NCBI RefSeq assembly: GCF_964204865.1
Contig: NC_135261.1
Location: 14,198,001-14,262,000 of the forward strand
Length of the DNA: 64,000 bases
Reading direction: 5' to 3'
Source: Styela clava
Taxonomy: Eukaryota; Chordata; Ascidiacea; Stolidobranchia; Styelidae
Part shown: positions 33,623 through 45,032 of the stretch, one piece after another
How the letters are laid out: each line of letters begins with the position of its first letter
How positions within the stretch are numbered: the stretch's first letter is position 1
The notes under the pieces: model-generated
Database searches by the model: none
Seen by the model: only the letters and a program-made list of their open reading frames with translations
Told to the model about the DNA's origin: nothing
Translations under genes and position numbers: made by a program

Positions 33623-34726
33623 TGTTGACGGCTTCCGCTTTGATTTTGCTAACGTGTGCTATGCGAAAGTCGCTATGTACAACTATTACAGTAACGTTAT
33701 TCACGTTTACGGCTGATCCAGCTTGATCAATTTCAACTCATAAGTTACATTCAGTTGAATTTAATTAAACTAAGATCATCGCGTAGTCCATATGAAATTT
33801 GATACATTCTAATATAAATAATTATAGAATGACGCCTTCTGTTTAGTGCCTGGGTTTTTGCATATAAAGCAGTGTTTTTTAACTTGGGTTCGATCGAATC
33901 CCTGGGGTTTGATGAAGCTTTTCCATGGGTTCGACGAAGGTCCACTGAAACAGTTGTATATTATGAGACCATTACCCAGCGTACTAATTATACAAAATGA
34001 TCTGTAGTTTATAGCAGATATACAAGTTTACACGTTTAAGCAACTCATAAAATAGCCGCGTGTAGCTTCGCATAGATAGTAGATACACGTTTTATTGGAT
34101 CTGTCAATGACTGTCACACATAAGTTTTTTCAATACAATTCATCGAGAACACATATTGCCACATATATCGTGCGCTGGGTGCACGTACTTCTCGGTGATA
34201 GCGTTTTGCGATGCTTTCTGCTTGTGAGCACGAGATATCCTAGGTATTTATGACAAACCTAGAAGGTTTAAGTTAATATTTGCGTGAACGACATCTTCAT
34301 TCATAATCGACTAATAAAATGTAACTCAGTTTTACTAAGGAGTGGAAATAAGAATTTAGTGTACGTAAATAAATATAATATCAAGGCATTTTTGAATTTC
34401 AAGTACAGTTTGTGGCAAAGATTTCCAAGCAAAGTGGCAAAGCAAAGATATTTTGATTTCCCCTAAACAAAAAAGCACGCAAAACAACACAATGGATACA
34501 CAGTGAATTGAGAAAATCGGTTGGTATCTTGGCCATTACGTATTTTCTAGACAATCTCAATATGGTGCTGAGTCATATGGTATCTCTATTTCTACAAAAC
34601 AATGGACAAAAGCCCTCATCCGATTTTGAAGATTGACTCAAGCTACCAACGTTTTTGAGGTATAATAACATCATTCGTGTTTGAAAAAAATGCATTATTT
34701 TCTTTATTAGTATTTGGCCTTCGCAC

Positions 34727-35501
34727 TAGAGATGTAGCGATGTACCGGTATCGGCAATATCGGCCAATTTGTCGTAATTCGAAGTGTATCGGTATCGGCT
34801 AAGTTTGGACCGATATTTCCGATATATATATTTAGCTTCTAAATATCATTCAGAATGTTTTAAAAAAATAGGTTAGAAGACTAATCTTGAAAATTATTTT
34901 TTGTTTGGATAGATCTTGATTTATGAGCGATTGCACGTTCCGTTCCCACACCCGCTGACCTGTTTTAAGCCATTTATCAGTCAAACAGGGTCAATCAATT
35001 TGGGTATTTTCGCTACCGAATTTTTATATTAAAATTTCTAATATTACATGGTAATTATGGAGAATTATATCAATCGAATATTAATGGATGTTCCGATGTG
35101 TAAAATTTAAAAAACGACGTTATATTGGCCCAAAATCCTACGCACGTTACTCAATGTATCAGTTTCATACGATAAGTAGGCTAAACATTTATTTTTTTTT
35201 ACCACCAACAATAGCCAAATCCCTACTAGTTTTCTAATAAAGCACCGAAATAACTAGCACCAGTTCTCAATGCATCTGAACCAATTAACGCATTTGGATC
35301 CCAAACATCTACTTCTTATTATGTGACATTCCTCTTTTTTGATCCGAAAAAATGTGCACTATTAATAATGCTCAAAGACTATTGTTTTGAGCCGTCCGCC
35401 CTGCACAATTGAGGTGATAATTACATAGTATCGGAATATCGGTCGTTTCCGAATATCGGCGTATCGGTATCGGCGACAAAAGTGGTATCGATACATCTCT
35501 A
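34727..35501. mobile_element. Non-autonomous hAT element, duplicate of 20500-21300
   Basis: Ends TAGAGATGTAG and TACATCTCTA; flanks CTTCGCAC (34719-34726) and CTTCACAC (35502-35509), i.e. the same target duplication with one substitution since. The right subterminal region has lost about 25 bp of GGTATCGG repeats. Confidence 0.83.
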
Positions 35502-35639
35502 CTTCACACCCTCTTTTTCACTCAACTTATAGAGAACTTGCACGGGTCACGTGACTTTGTTTACTGTACGGCAAAAAAACAAAAACGTCCATTTGGCTCC
35601 TGTCAGTTTTAAGTCGGATTAAACGTTTCCATTTTGTTT

Positions 35640-36480
35640 GGCTGTTGAAAAAGGTTATTTCGTATTGTTCCGTTGGCTGTGCGTATAGTACTATAGACAA
35701 CGAAATGGATCTTCAGTTATATGCCACTGTTTTCAAAAAATCCGGAACGTCCCGCAATGTGGATATCATCTATTGGCAGGACTGCTTGGTGTCAAGTCCA
35801 GAGGTCATCTCGCTTGTGTTTCACTGTTTGCGGACAGCACTTTGTTGATGGTGAGTGATAATGTGCCGTTATCAATTTCTCTAAATATTCATAAGCTCCC
35901 TCATTTCAATGGAAAGCAGATGACAAACTACTGTTATTGGTAGGCCTGGGCTAGGCGTAGAGGATTACAGCTCTCTTCCCACTGAGGGTGGTTCACACGA
36001 CCGCTGGTCGATTACGACATCCCCCCACCATCAAGTCCATGCTTATGAAAAAAATAACTGGCTAACTAATCCCGACATAGAATGGTAATCGTACGATGTT
36101 GCACCTTGCAATCCTCCCTCACCAGATAAATCCTATCCTCTAAAAACTACCGACATTGGTAGGCATATTTGCGTTTTAAATTGGAAGGAAATCTTCATTG
36201 ATGCTCAGAAGGTGTTGTCTGATTGTTTTGTCAGTTAGCAGGTAATCTATTACCGGTCTGATACACAAACTTGGCAGTTGGCACTGTCAAATGATGATTA
36301 GTGTTTAATTTCTTTTCAGGAAAAAGGAGAGATAACCCATTATCAGCTGCCTATGTCCCATCAATATTTGAATTTTCGCCATCCCCAGAGAGGACCATTT
36401 CAACAAATTCTGTTACCTTGTATGCGTTGCAATATCACTTTGCAGTTGTTAGCATAAACATTTAATGTGTCTTTCGACTA
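35640..36480 (+). pseudogene. THAP-like remnant, duplicate on plus strand
   Basis: Counterpart of 21410-22290: VISYCSVGC start, GTGAGT donor near 35851, TTTCTTTTCAG acceptor near 36318, then RRDNPLSAAYVPSIFEFSPSP. About 45 bp of the second exon after SPSP are deleted here. Confidence 0.42.
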
Positions 36481-37289
36481 GACCTACCACACTTTAGTTT
36501 AAAAGAAGCCGCCTATACCCTTTTTCACTAGAACCACTGTAAAATATTTAATAGAAATTACCCCTAAGGCATCATATCTTCCATTTGGAAGGGCTGTGGA
36601 GGCAGATACATTTTTACTCTAAATTGTGGCGTGTTACTTCCAGGTTATCTTATCCTTGCGTATAGATATCTTGATGTTAGCGACTCCAACTGACCCATGC
36701 ATGCCACATTGAAAGTTCTCTAGTCTCTAGTGTACCAATAATATTAAGCAGTTGGAGCGTTCAGACCTTGAAAACAGTCGAATCTGAGCACGATGGATTC
36801 ATGTGAAACACGTAATGTGCATTTATGGGCAAAAATATCCCATCCTGAGCTGCACCGATCCATAACCTCCTGCCTATGGAATCAAAACATTAGACAAATT
36901 GGTGTACTGTGCACATTCAAAAATCTTTGCAAATCAAGTGTGCCTTTTGACTAAGGGAAATTTAGCATTAAAATGGTCAATCTCAATATAAACCTGGTAT
37001 CTGCAGATAAAACCAATTGTTTTTTGAAAATACATTTTTAATGTGCTTTATTTTTCAAATATAATTTATAATTACTGTAAAGTGTGTGATACATTTGGTA
37101 CCATGAATACCATTTGCAAATTAGCTTGGGTTACACCCCTCTCAAATGAAATTTCAGACTCTTAATCATATCTCATAATATTCTTTAAACAAAAGGTTGC
37201 GGCTAGTCGGCTACCCATTAGAATTTTCTTTCAGACCACCGCTAAGTTTCATCGGCAACTGTATTTGGTTGTAGTATCGGTGTCCAACT

Positions 37290-38575
37290 TTAGACTGAAA
37301 CCTTCACTACCAGACCCATCGAAACAAAAACAAAATTTGATAGGGTCGTATTGAAGTTGCTTTCGTTCAAGCACAAGGGACACTTTATCTCCACCAATCC
37401 ACAGTAATCACAAGTTACTTTGTTATTACGATCATCATCAATAAATGGATACTAAGGATGTATTATCAAGTCACGCAAGCTGAGGTCTTGTGCCACTGTG
37501 GTCTTGTTGCAACTTTTACTTTGCCATCCATCTATTCCATGGTCGCACCCATATCTGTGAGATAATGGATACAGATTCATTCGATATCATGATCCTGCAC
37601 TAGCTTTGTAATAATTTCACACCTAATAATAGATTACCTGTTAACTAGGAAATCAATACCTTATGGCAACTGATGATTAATTCTTTACACAAGTCTATAG
37701 CATATATAATTGGTAAATAAATGTGATGTTACCGTATATTGCTATTTCGTAGATTGTCTCAGAACTTGCAAGTCACCCGTTCACCCTTCAACTTCAATGC
37801 CCACGTTAATGAAGATGCGTTAAAAATCTCTGTATGTTTTTATTCGTAAATTACCACAACACACAGAATACAAATCTTAAAACATTTATCCACACTAGCT
37901 TTTTTATTGAAAGATATCGAGTCGTATTTATATACGTCGATCATAAATCTAATTAAATACTGTAAACGTGAGCTCGTGATTCACGTTATAAACAGAAACT
38001 CCTATTATCTCAATAAGGGTAATTATTAACATCGTACGGATGGGAACTTAGATATAATTATTTCAATAAGTGACAAAGGTCTTGAGAATATAAATTTTAA
38101 TTTGATAATGATCGGGTGGAACCTGTTATGTTCTTAAAACTGGTGTAATTTGATTCCTACGAAAGTCTTTGTTCAAATTTTGAGAAAAATTAACTTTGTT
38201 TTCATATTTTTAACATGAAATGGAGTACATTTGGGGGTTAGTTGCTATAAGTCAAGTCTGCAAGTAGTCTTACGCCTAGGCCTACCAATTACAGTAGTTT
38301 GTTATCTGCTTTCCATTGAAATGGAGAGCTTATGAATATTTAAAGAAATTGATAACGGAACATTATCACTCACCATCATCGAAGTGCTGTCCGCAAACAG
38401 TGAAACACAAGTGAGATGACTTCTGGACTTGACACCAAGCAGTCCTGCCAATAGATGATATCTACATTGCGCGACTTTCCGGATCTTTTGAAAACAGTTG
38501 AATATAACTGAAGATCCATTTCGTTGTCTATATATACGAAATAACCATTTTCAACAGCCAAATCAAACAGCTACA
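37290..38575 (-). pseudogene. THAP/YqaJ-like remnant, duplicate on minus strand
   Basis: THAP-like exon at 38561-38376, YqaJ-like part at about 37560-37290. This copy keeps a longer nuclease segment: CDYC, GLVEIKCPLC, then NESNFNTTLSNF, which fits the continuation of this family better than copy 1, where about 45 bp are deleted. Roughly 630 bp between the two parts are unlike copy 1. Confidence 0.5.
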
Positions 38576-38619
38576 AATACTACTTATCATACCAGATCCA
38601 TATCAACTTTGCAGCTTTG

Positions 38620-38820
38620 CAGTACACCAGAACGTAGTCTGTGTAGCAGGTTAGGGTTAGGGAGTAACTTTATTCCAATTTTCCCTATTTTAGTTATATT
38701 ACAAGTTCGACGACTAGCCAAGTGACTTCCGCAGTAGTTGTACCTGAAATTATGGCTTACCCCAACCTGGTACACATACTACGTTCTGTTGTCCGCCATC
38801 TTGGTTCACATACTTCGGGT
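38620..38820. mobile_element. Truncated hAT MITE, duplicate of 24180-24391
   Basis: Same truncated left end and full right inverted repeat, with interior AGGTTAGGGTTAGGG. Confidence 0.62.
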
Positions 38821-38824
38821 GTTC

Positions 38825-40077
38825 CGATTTTTTTTTGTATTGAATAGGTAGATGTTTACTGATGGCCTATAAATGCCTTCTCAAGCTTGAGTTCAAGGCG
38901 TCCACAAACGTGATTGGCTCAAGGAGACGCAACAAGATAAGACATTACGTAAACGACCCTGTGACGAGAACCAAACTTGAAATACGACCGAATGAATGAG
39001 TTTGTTTAACGTTGGAAAACTCTATCACTTTAACCTTAACAACATAAATAAGCATAAATTACCGAACAATTTTAACCGTAATAATGCCTTTATTTCATGA
39101 GAAAAAAGTCGATACAGAAACTCGAAATCCTTATTATGGGGTCATAACAGATTAGTTTTTTTGACATCATTGCATCAGAGGGGTCTTGCAATTAGCATAG
39201 CCTGTCTCGTCGTTTAATAAATCAGGTTGCCGCCGATGTATATTCTTCATTATCATACCGCACTCGTTTTGCCCATGGCTGCCCTTGATTAAATAAGTTT
39301 CATGATTTTTCTCACTCGAAACGTCTCTCTGGTATCTCGGATAAATATTCCTGTTAAAATCGTATGACTTTGGTTTAGATACAAACTTGCAAAGATACAA
39401 TACAAGAATTTTTACTTACATTTTTAAAAATATAATTCTGGCAGCTTATGCATTTTCACGGCTCTGCAAGGGTTATTTCAATAAAGCAAATTGATTCAAA
39501 ACAAGCCCTTGTTTTAAATCGAACCTTCACCTGATAAATTAACCATTTTTTAAACAAATATAGTTACCATTTCGGGAACAGGAAGAAAAATCGAGGTTAT
39601 GAAAACTCAAGTTCCCGCAGAATTAAATCCAATAGCACGGTCTAGAAAAGCAATAAAATTTTCCTTTCCCATTGAATGCAAAGTTTCGTGTTCTGATGAC
39701 CGTGAGTTTGCTTAATCATGTAATTCAAACTGGAGAACAAAGGGAATGAAAGTGGAAAACAAATTAAAGTGGTATCGGCATGAGCGACTTGGACTTGCGG
39801 TATATAAAGTTGTCCTAATTCCTACATTTCCACGAGTCTCAATAACAAGTTGAATCCCATTTGTTGATTAGGAATACAGCCGCTGAAAAGTAACAGAGCT
39901 TTCAAATATGTCACAGTTCGTTAGAATAGATTTTAATCTGAATTTCAACTGTGCAGCGTCCAATTTCCGATTTTTAGGTAATGTATTTTTTCGAGTGGGA
40001 TTTGTCCAAAATAGCTCACAATGTACTAGGTGTTACCATAATTCTTTTGATTATGGATAGTTGGAAATAAGTTAGGC
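38825..40077. repeat. Dispersed repeat plus flank, duplicate
   Basis: Counterpart of 24395-25613. The last bases, ..TAGTTGGAAATAAGTT, are the point where copy 1 jumps into the transposase by deletion. Confidence 0.5.
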
Positions 40078-40191
40078 CAGTTAATGTAATTAGTATCATG
40101 TATTTCCAACAATGTGAAAAATCCTAGTGACGTCATATGGTTTTCTACGTGAAATTAATTTTGGCGTCATAACAAAGATGTTCATGTAATA

Positions 40192-41705
40192 CAGTGGTTC
40201 TCAACCTTTTACTGACTGCGTACCACCACTTCAGTGTTTTTTAGTCCGGCCGCGTGCCACCGACGAAGTTACCTTTTTCGGAGTGGGAAAATGGCACAAA
40301 AAACGCCCTATGAAAGTATTTCACAATGTGGCACTACACTACATCGATTTTTTTAGAGCTTCATGCAAAGATTTCAATCAATTATACGCCGCAACAGCGT
40401 ATTGATTGCGTGCAAAATCGCAAGAGGATTTACGTCGTCTACCGTCAGAGCTGAAAAGCTTTGAATATCGCCGCCACTAAATTATTGCAAACCTCGGGCG
40501 AATACACTTTGATCGGCGCTAGTCGCTATCACGAACTGCCTAACCTAGTCTCCAAATTAATTTGCTGAAATGTATGTATTATTGCAAAAAAAATCGAATT
40601 TTAGAAAAGCGTTATAGTTTAATGCGAGTGTTGCAATTTTTTTTCTACAAGCTGGTCTATGCGGGGTTTGACCATGGTTAACTGTATAAAACCAATAGTT
40701 GAGGAACAGCATTACGGGCCAGTGTGGGGTAACTAGAAGACAATTTTAGCCAGAAATTGATTAGTGATGGAGAGCATTCTCTGTGCACATTTTTTGCAGT
40801 TTCATCAGCTTGGATATCAATTATCTCTTCTTGTTCACCAGTTCCAACAGGTAGAAGTGCGGGATTGACAAAAAACGGATTGACCATATATGGGCAGCAT
40901 ATTGTATGCGGAAAGTAATGCATCAATTCCGTGATTAGCAATCTTAGATGTTCTGCAATTTCTTGAGACAATTTTTCATTTGGTTCCCACGAAACGGTGG
41001 TGAAGAATTCTAACATTCCGTAACGTTTGCTCTCCACATTTTTCATCCAAATGTCCAGCTTCCGAACGAACACTTCAAGCTTAGAGACAAAGTCTTGGAT
41101 TGATCTGTCTGGCCCTTGGAACGAACGATTCACATCGTTAAGAGCTTGAAAAATATCCGATTAATAAGCCAACTGTAATATAAACTCCTCGTTTTTCAAA
41201 TCCTTTTTGAAATCTTGTCTCTTATCCTGGAAAAATGTGAACAGTTCTTGTTGAAGTTCAAAGACTCTTCTAGTGATATTTCCGCGAGATCCCGTGATCT
41301 GAATTCAAATCTTCACACAATCTTGCAAACAGTCGAGGGTTAAGAGCAGATGTTTTGACGTAATTCACCATTTTTATTATTCGATCCAAGCATGACAGTA
41401 GGTCTGGAGGGAGCACCTCGGCACAAAGAGCAAACCTGTGGATGAAGCAGTGAACAAATGTGGCGCGTGGGGATACGGTTTTAACATGCGATTGGAACCC
41501 TGAAATTCGACCAAGCAAGGATGGAGCACCATCAGTTGTGCATCCAACCAACTTGCCCTAATCCAGGTCATTTTGGGTGAAGAGTTCGGCCAAAACGTTG
41601 AAGACATCGATTCCCTTTGTTGTAGCTGACAGATCCGTGCTCAGTAATAATTCTGTTTTCACAGAATTATTCTGAATAAAGCGGACATAAAAGAGTAATT
41701 GAGAA
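40192..41705 (-). mobile_element. ZBED-type hAT element, copy 2, 5' end lost
   Basis: Begins CAGTGGTTCTCAACC at 40192 (the element's 3' terminus) followed by TGCGTACCACC. The 8 bp outside, ATGTAATA (40184-40191), equal the 8 bp outside the opposite end in copy 1. About 480 bp of 3' non-coding sequence come before the coding remnant. At 41705 it is joined to sequence equivalent to 28450, so the BED finger and 5' terminus are gone. Confidence 0.78.
40678..41705 (-). pseudogene. hAT transposase remnant, copy 2
   Basis: Catalytic-core fragment at 41551-41270 with VGCTTDGAPSLLGRISGF and FVHCFIHRFALCAEVLPPDL, and a following fragment at 41133-40678 matching 26236-25780. The hAT-C dimerisation signature seen in copy 1 is missing, as is the BED finger. 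Clearly inactive. Confidence 0.78.
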
Positions 41706-42121
41706 TCAAATAGACACGGGGGTAAGTACCGCACAATTTGGGCACAGATAGCAAACGTCAGCTTCAATAACAGATGCGTCGTATGCCATGAAAATTACAA
41801 GATTGCGAAAAATCTTAGCCCGATGCTTCAGGCAAATACTTGCTTCACCTATGTTTGAATATTGTGACAAATGCCCATGTCTAGGCAAAGAAACAAACAT
41901 GGGTGGAAAATGTTAGAAGTCTTTCACGTTCATTATTATTCTGGTAATTGTAAATAATATTGCAAGCTGGTTCATATTTCTACATAACGATCGTTTCAAT
42001 ATTATGTTGGTATTGGTATTATATGTCTCCATCATTTTTAAAAAATCGCTTTTCTCTTCGAATACTGGACCAATTGCTTTTAAATTTTCAGTGAGTAAAG
42101 ATTGATTTTTTTGCCAGAAGG

Positions 42122-42800
42122 CTATTTATTTATTTCTAAATTTCGCATGAAATCTGATATTTCGTCTAAAATTTCGGTGTATTATTTTATTCTTGGGAAC
42201 ACTGGCTGTCCGGTTTGATTCTGTAAATTATTTCTACGCAACAGCGGAATTTTTTGTGGGTACCGGTGGCGTCAAAGGTAAATACTGCTTCGCTCTGGTT
42301 AACGTGTCCATATATTAGAGCACAGCTCTTGTTTGCATATTTTAGAATAAAGTATGTTAATAACCTGCCTGTTGGGTTTGCCGTAAACCTTAGCAATCCT
42401 CAACAATACTATATATTTATTATTCACACGTCTATATCTACAATACTGGAATCATTTTGTTTTATCACCTCACTATTTCGTCTTTTCATTCATCACATTT
42501 ACATATTCAAAGTGGCGAAGTTGTTAATTATCGTGAAACCTGGCAAAGATGCATCAAAGGAAGTTAATGGCCCGAAGTGTCACCGCCCAACACGATATAG
42601 GCTTCTTGTAGAGGCTCATCATAAATACTAAGTCGCTTATATTCTACATAACATATTGACACACTCTGTTGAATTAGCTTAATATATATGTACACAACTG
42701 CGTGACGAAACCAAAGATTGGCTGGTATATATTGTCACGTTTTTGGTTTAAATAGCAAGATCTTGGCCAAAGTGAACCTAGAAAGAAAATTCTCTATGCA
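42122..42800. other. Unassigned stretch with an open ORF
   Basis: A 125-codon plus-strand ORF (42254-42631) and a 69-codon minus-strand ORF (42396-42187, with ..YILKYANKSCALIYGHVNQ-type sequence) overlap. Both have possible GT donors (TCAAAG|GTAAAT plus; CACCG|GTACCC minus). I recognise neither. Transposon debris is likely given the position next to the duplication end. Confidence 0.25.
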
Positions 42801-42814
42801 TGACGTTACAAAGT

Positions 42815-43745
42815 AAAGTGAATACGTACATTCATGCATAACATTACAAAGTAAAACTGACTGCGCTGACTCATGCATGACGTTCCGAAGTAAAACTGAC
42901 TATGCTCACTCATGCATAACGTAACAAATGTGAACTGACTACGCTCACTCATGCATGACCTTACAAAGTAAAACTGACTACGCTCACCCATGAATGAAGT
43001 TAAAAAGTAAAACTGACTACGCTCACCCATGCATGCATGACATTCCAAAGTAAAACAGACTACGCTCTCTCTTGCATGATGTTACAAAGTAAAATTGACT
43101 ATGCTTACTAATGCATGCATGACGTTCCAAAGTAAAACCGACTACGCTCACTCATGCATGATGTTACAAAGTAAAACTGATTACGCTCACCCACGCATGA
43201 AGTTACAAAACAAAACTGAATACGCTCACTCATGCATGACGTTACAAAGTAAAGCTGACTACCCTCACCCACGCATGAAGTTACAAAGTAAAACCGACTA
43301 TGCTCACTAATGAAGGAAGTTACAAAGTAAAAACTGACTATGCTCACTCATACATGGTGTTACAAAGTAAACCCGACTACGCCCACTCATGCATGACTCA
43401 TGAAATTACAAAGTAAAATCGACTACGCTCCCCATGCATGACATTACAAAGTAAAACTGACTACGCTCACTCATGCATGACGATACAAAATAAAAATGAT
43501 TCTGCTCACTCATGCATGAAGAAGTTACAGTGAAACAAACTACGCTCACTCATGCATGACGTTACAAAGTGCAACCCCATCAATGAACTGACTATGCTCA
43601 CCCGTGCATGAAGCTGCAAAGTAAATCTAACCATGCCCACCCATTCATGAAGTTGCAAAACTGCCAATCGAAGTTGCAAGGTAAACCGACTATGCTCATC
43701 CATGCATGAAGTTGCTAGGTAAAACTGACCATGCTCACCACCCAT
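42815..43745. repeat. 39-bp minisatellite, about 23 units
   Basis: Consensus parts are CATGCATGACGTTACAAAGT then AAAACTGACTACGCTCACT. Units drift (ACGTT/AAGTT/ATGTT, GACTAC/GACTAT) and some add an extra CATG. Because 39 is a multiple of three, long ORFs appear on both strands with 13-residue repeats (plus MTLQSKTDYAHSC, minus FVTSCMSERSQFY). I do not call a protein, since both strands and several frames are equally open and no splice or start context is seen. Confidence 0.9.
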
Positions 43746-44340
43746 GTATGAAGTTTCTTGGTGGCCTCTAACTACATTTCTTTTGGTGATAGTCTTTCGG
43801 CATATTTGTCTAGTATCCACCAATATCACTTATCACTTTGCTCTGCCATTTCAAAACGGAATGAAACAAGAGAATCAATCAAAGCAAATAAATTTATTTT
43901 ATTATACAGACATATTTTCTCCATTTATTATATATATATGCAAAATACAACTAAAACATATTGCAAAGTAAGTGGAGTAGTCACATATTTGATTAAATAA
44001 TCTAAATAGATTCGTAAGTAATATATATTCATTGCAACATTGCATTTTTCAATATTTAAACAAAAAAAGTATTTTCTAAAATGTCAAAATATAATTCCGA
44101 GCTTCCATGTGGACCCAAGAGGTGTCGGTTTTCCCACTCGTTAGGACTTGTTGATGGGGTCCTATCGCGCTTCAGAAAAATCTGAAACGCCCTATGCCCA
44201 TATTTAAATTCCAAACGAATACATGACAATACCAATAAAACCACAGTGGACACTAGAAACGTTGACTCCAACAAATAGTGGCTTGTCAAAATTATAAAAA
44301 CCCAGTCTTTAATGCATTATATTATACCTCATCGTGATTG
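43746..44340. other. Region beyond the proximal end of the array
   Basis: If the minus-strand exon array is a gene, this is its 3' flank. An AATAAA-type signal lies on the minus strand at about 43890-43905. A 77-codon minus-strand ORF (44289-44056) has a hydrophobic FLVSTVVLLVLS stretch near its start but begins with TTG; its status is unclear. Confidence 0.3.
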
Positions 44341-44343
44341 TCT

Positions 44344-44388
44344 TCACAGATCTTGTTCGGCTTCTTCTATTTCTCGGTAAGTAATCTT
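44344..44388 (-). CDS. Candidate 3' terminal coding exon of the array gene
   Basis: A strong acceptor (ten-base T run then CAG, on the minus strand) precedes 44388. In phase 0 the exon reads KITYREIEEAEQDL and stops at 44344-44346. It would follow directly on the phase-0 end of a 67-nt array exon (..DKSEIP). It is single copy, unlike the array exons. If the 68-nt exon at 44482-44549 is included instead, a TAA forms at the junction, so the protein would end there. Function unknown. Confidence 0.4.
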   Translation of the reverse strand, partial: KITYREIEEAEQDL

Positions 44389-44481
44389 CTGAAAAAAAAA
44401 CATATAATAAAAATATTCAATAGAATCGAATTTATCAATAAAATTCACTTAATTGAATTTAAAATTTGTAAAAATTTTTAC

Positions 44482-44549
44482 ATGTAATCTGTAGATTTTC
44501 CTTGCATCCGTCTTTTCCTAATTCTCCCAGCCCTTCCATAGTTCTTTGC
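44482..44549 (-). CDS. Array exon, 68-nt type, proximal copy
   Basis: Acceptor TTCTCAG before 44549, donor GTAAAA after 44482. In the phase that follows the 35-nt exon it reads QRTMEGLGELGKDGCKENLQ and is open to its end. It is homologous to the 67-nt exon (compare LKALEKLKKDG) and to the internal 68-nt exons, whose donors are GTAAAT. Confidence 0.4.
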
Positions 44550-44683
44550 CTGAGAATCTAGAATACCATTAAGATATCTAAGCCTAATAAAACCCTATAA
44601 ATCCTAATGGCGGGAATGGGTCTGAATCTAACTATACCAAATAAAATAATAACAACAAAAAAGCCATGGCAACCTGTTAATAC

Positions 44684-44718
44684 TTTTCTTTTTTGTCGGT
44701 GTCACGATATCCTGGTTC
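44684..44718 (-). CDS. Array exon, 35-nt type, proximal copy
   Basis: Acceptor ATTTTCAACAG before 44718 and donor GTATTA after 44684. Reads EPGYRDTDKKEK with phase 0 in and phase 2 out. The type-A copies along the array share this sequence; type-B copies have 36 nt (ETECRDTDQRRK), which shifts phase. It may be a mini-exon; the donor is not strong. Confidence 0.4.
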
Positions 44719-44965
44719 CTGTTGAAAATATCTTAAAAATAGAAGAGAAATTAATGATTATGACAAACACAGATAGGAAAATATGGATAGAGCATATTCC
44801 TAAAAAAGCTTTATTATTAAATATTCAATATCAGCTATGAACATAATACTTCGTGCATTACTGTATCAGTATTTATATAATCTAAAGAATATTATATCTA
44901 ACTAAAATAAAAATAAACACTAGAAGGCGTAAGCTTGACTAATGAAACACTTGTAACATACTCAC

Positions 44966-45032
44966 CGGAATTTCAGATTTGTCTATGATTCCGTCTTTTT
45001 TCAATTTCTCCAGTGCCTTCAAAATTATGTGC
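44966..45032 (-). CDS. Array exon, 67-nt type, proximal copy
   Basis: Acceptor AGCTTCTCAG before 45032, consensus donor GTGAGT after 44966 (GTAAGT in most other type-A units). In phase it reads LKALEKLKKDGIIDKSEIP after two leading residues, a charged amphipathic helix. Copies at about 45617-45683, 47697-47763, 48351-48417, 51709-51775 and onward keep length and splice sites. The 48.35-kb copy has four codon changes, two silent and one Asp-to-Glu, plus Ile-to-Arg. Type-B versions have one extra A in the A-run and are frameshifted. Confidence 0.45.

Larger units (their letters stand above)
29584..42121. repeat. 14.25-kb tandem duplication, copy 2 (12.5 kb)
   Basis: Direct repeat of 15334-29583, ending at the same GCCAGAAGG (42121). 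It is shorter because of two clear deletions: the equivalent of about 26790-28450 is missing at 41705, and of about 28716-29442 at about 41984. It also carries sequence not in copy 1 at about 37620-38250 and 40078-40675. Small differences are spread throughout. Confidence 0.9.

Noticed and set aside
5497-38670. Telomere or chromosome fusion signal at TTAGGGTTAGGG runs
   Set aside because: Only about two units each, always inside the same MITE family.
41706-41900. Minus-strand ORF with CYLCPNC as a zinc-binding protein
   Set aside because: Its homologue at 28450-28620 is embedded in non-coding flank, and the ORF spans a deletion joint; too little to call.
43095-43829. Possible repetitive protein from the 39-bp minisatellite
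   Set aside because: Unit length divisible by three opens frames on both strands; no start, splice or conservation evidence.
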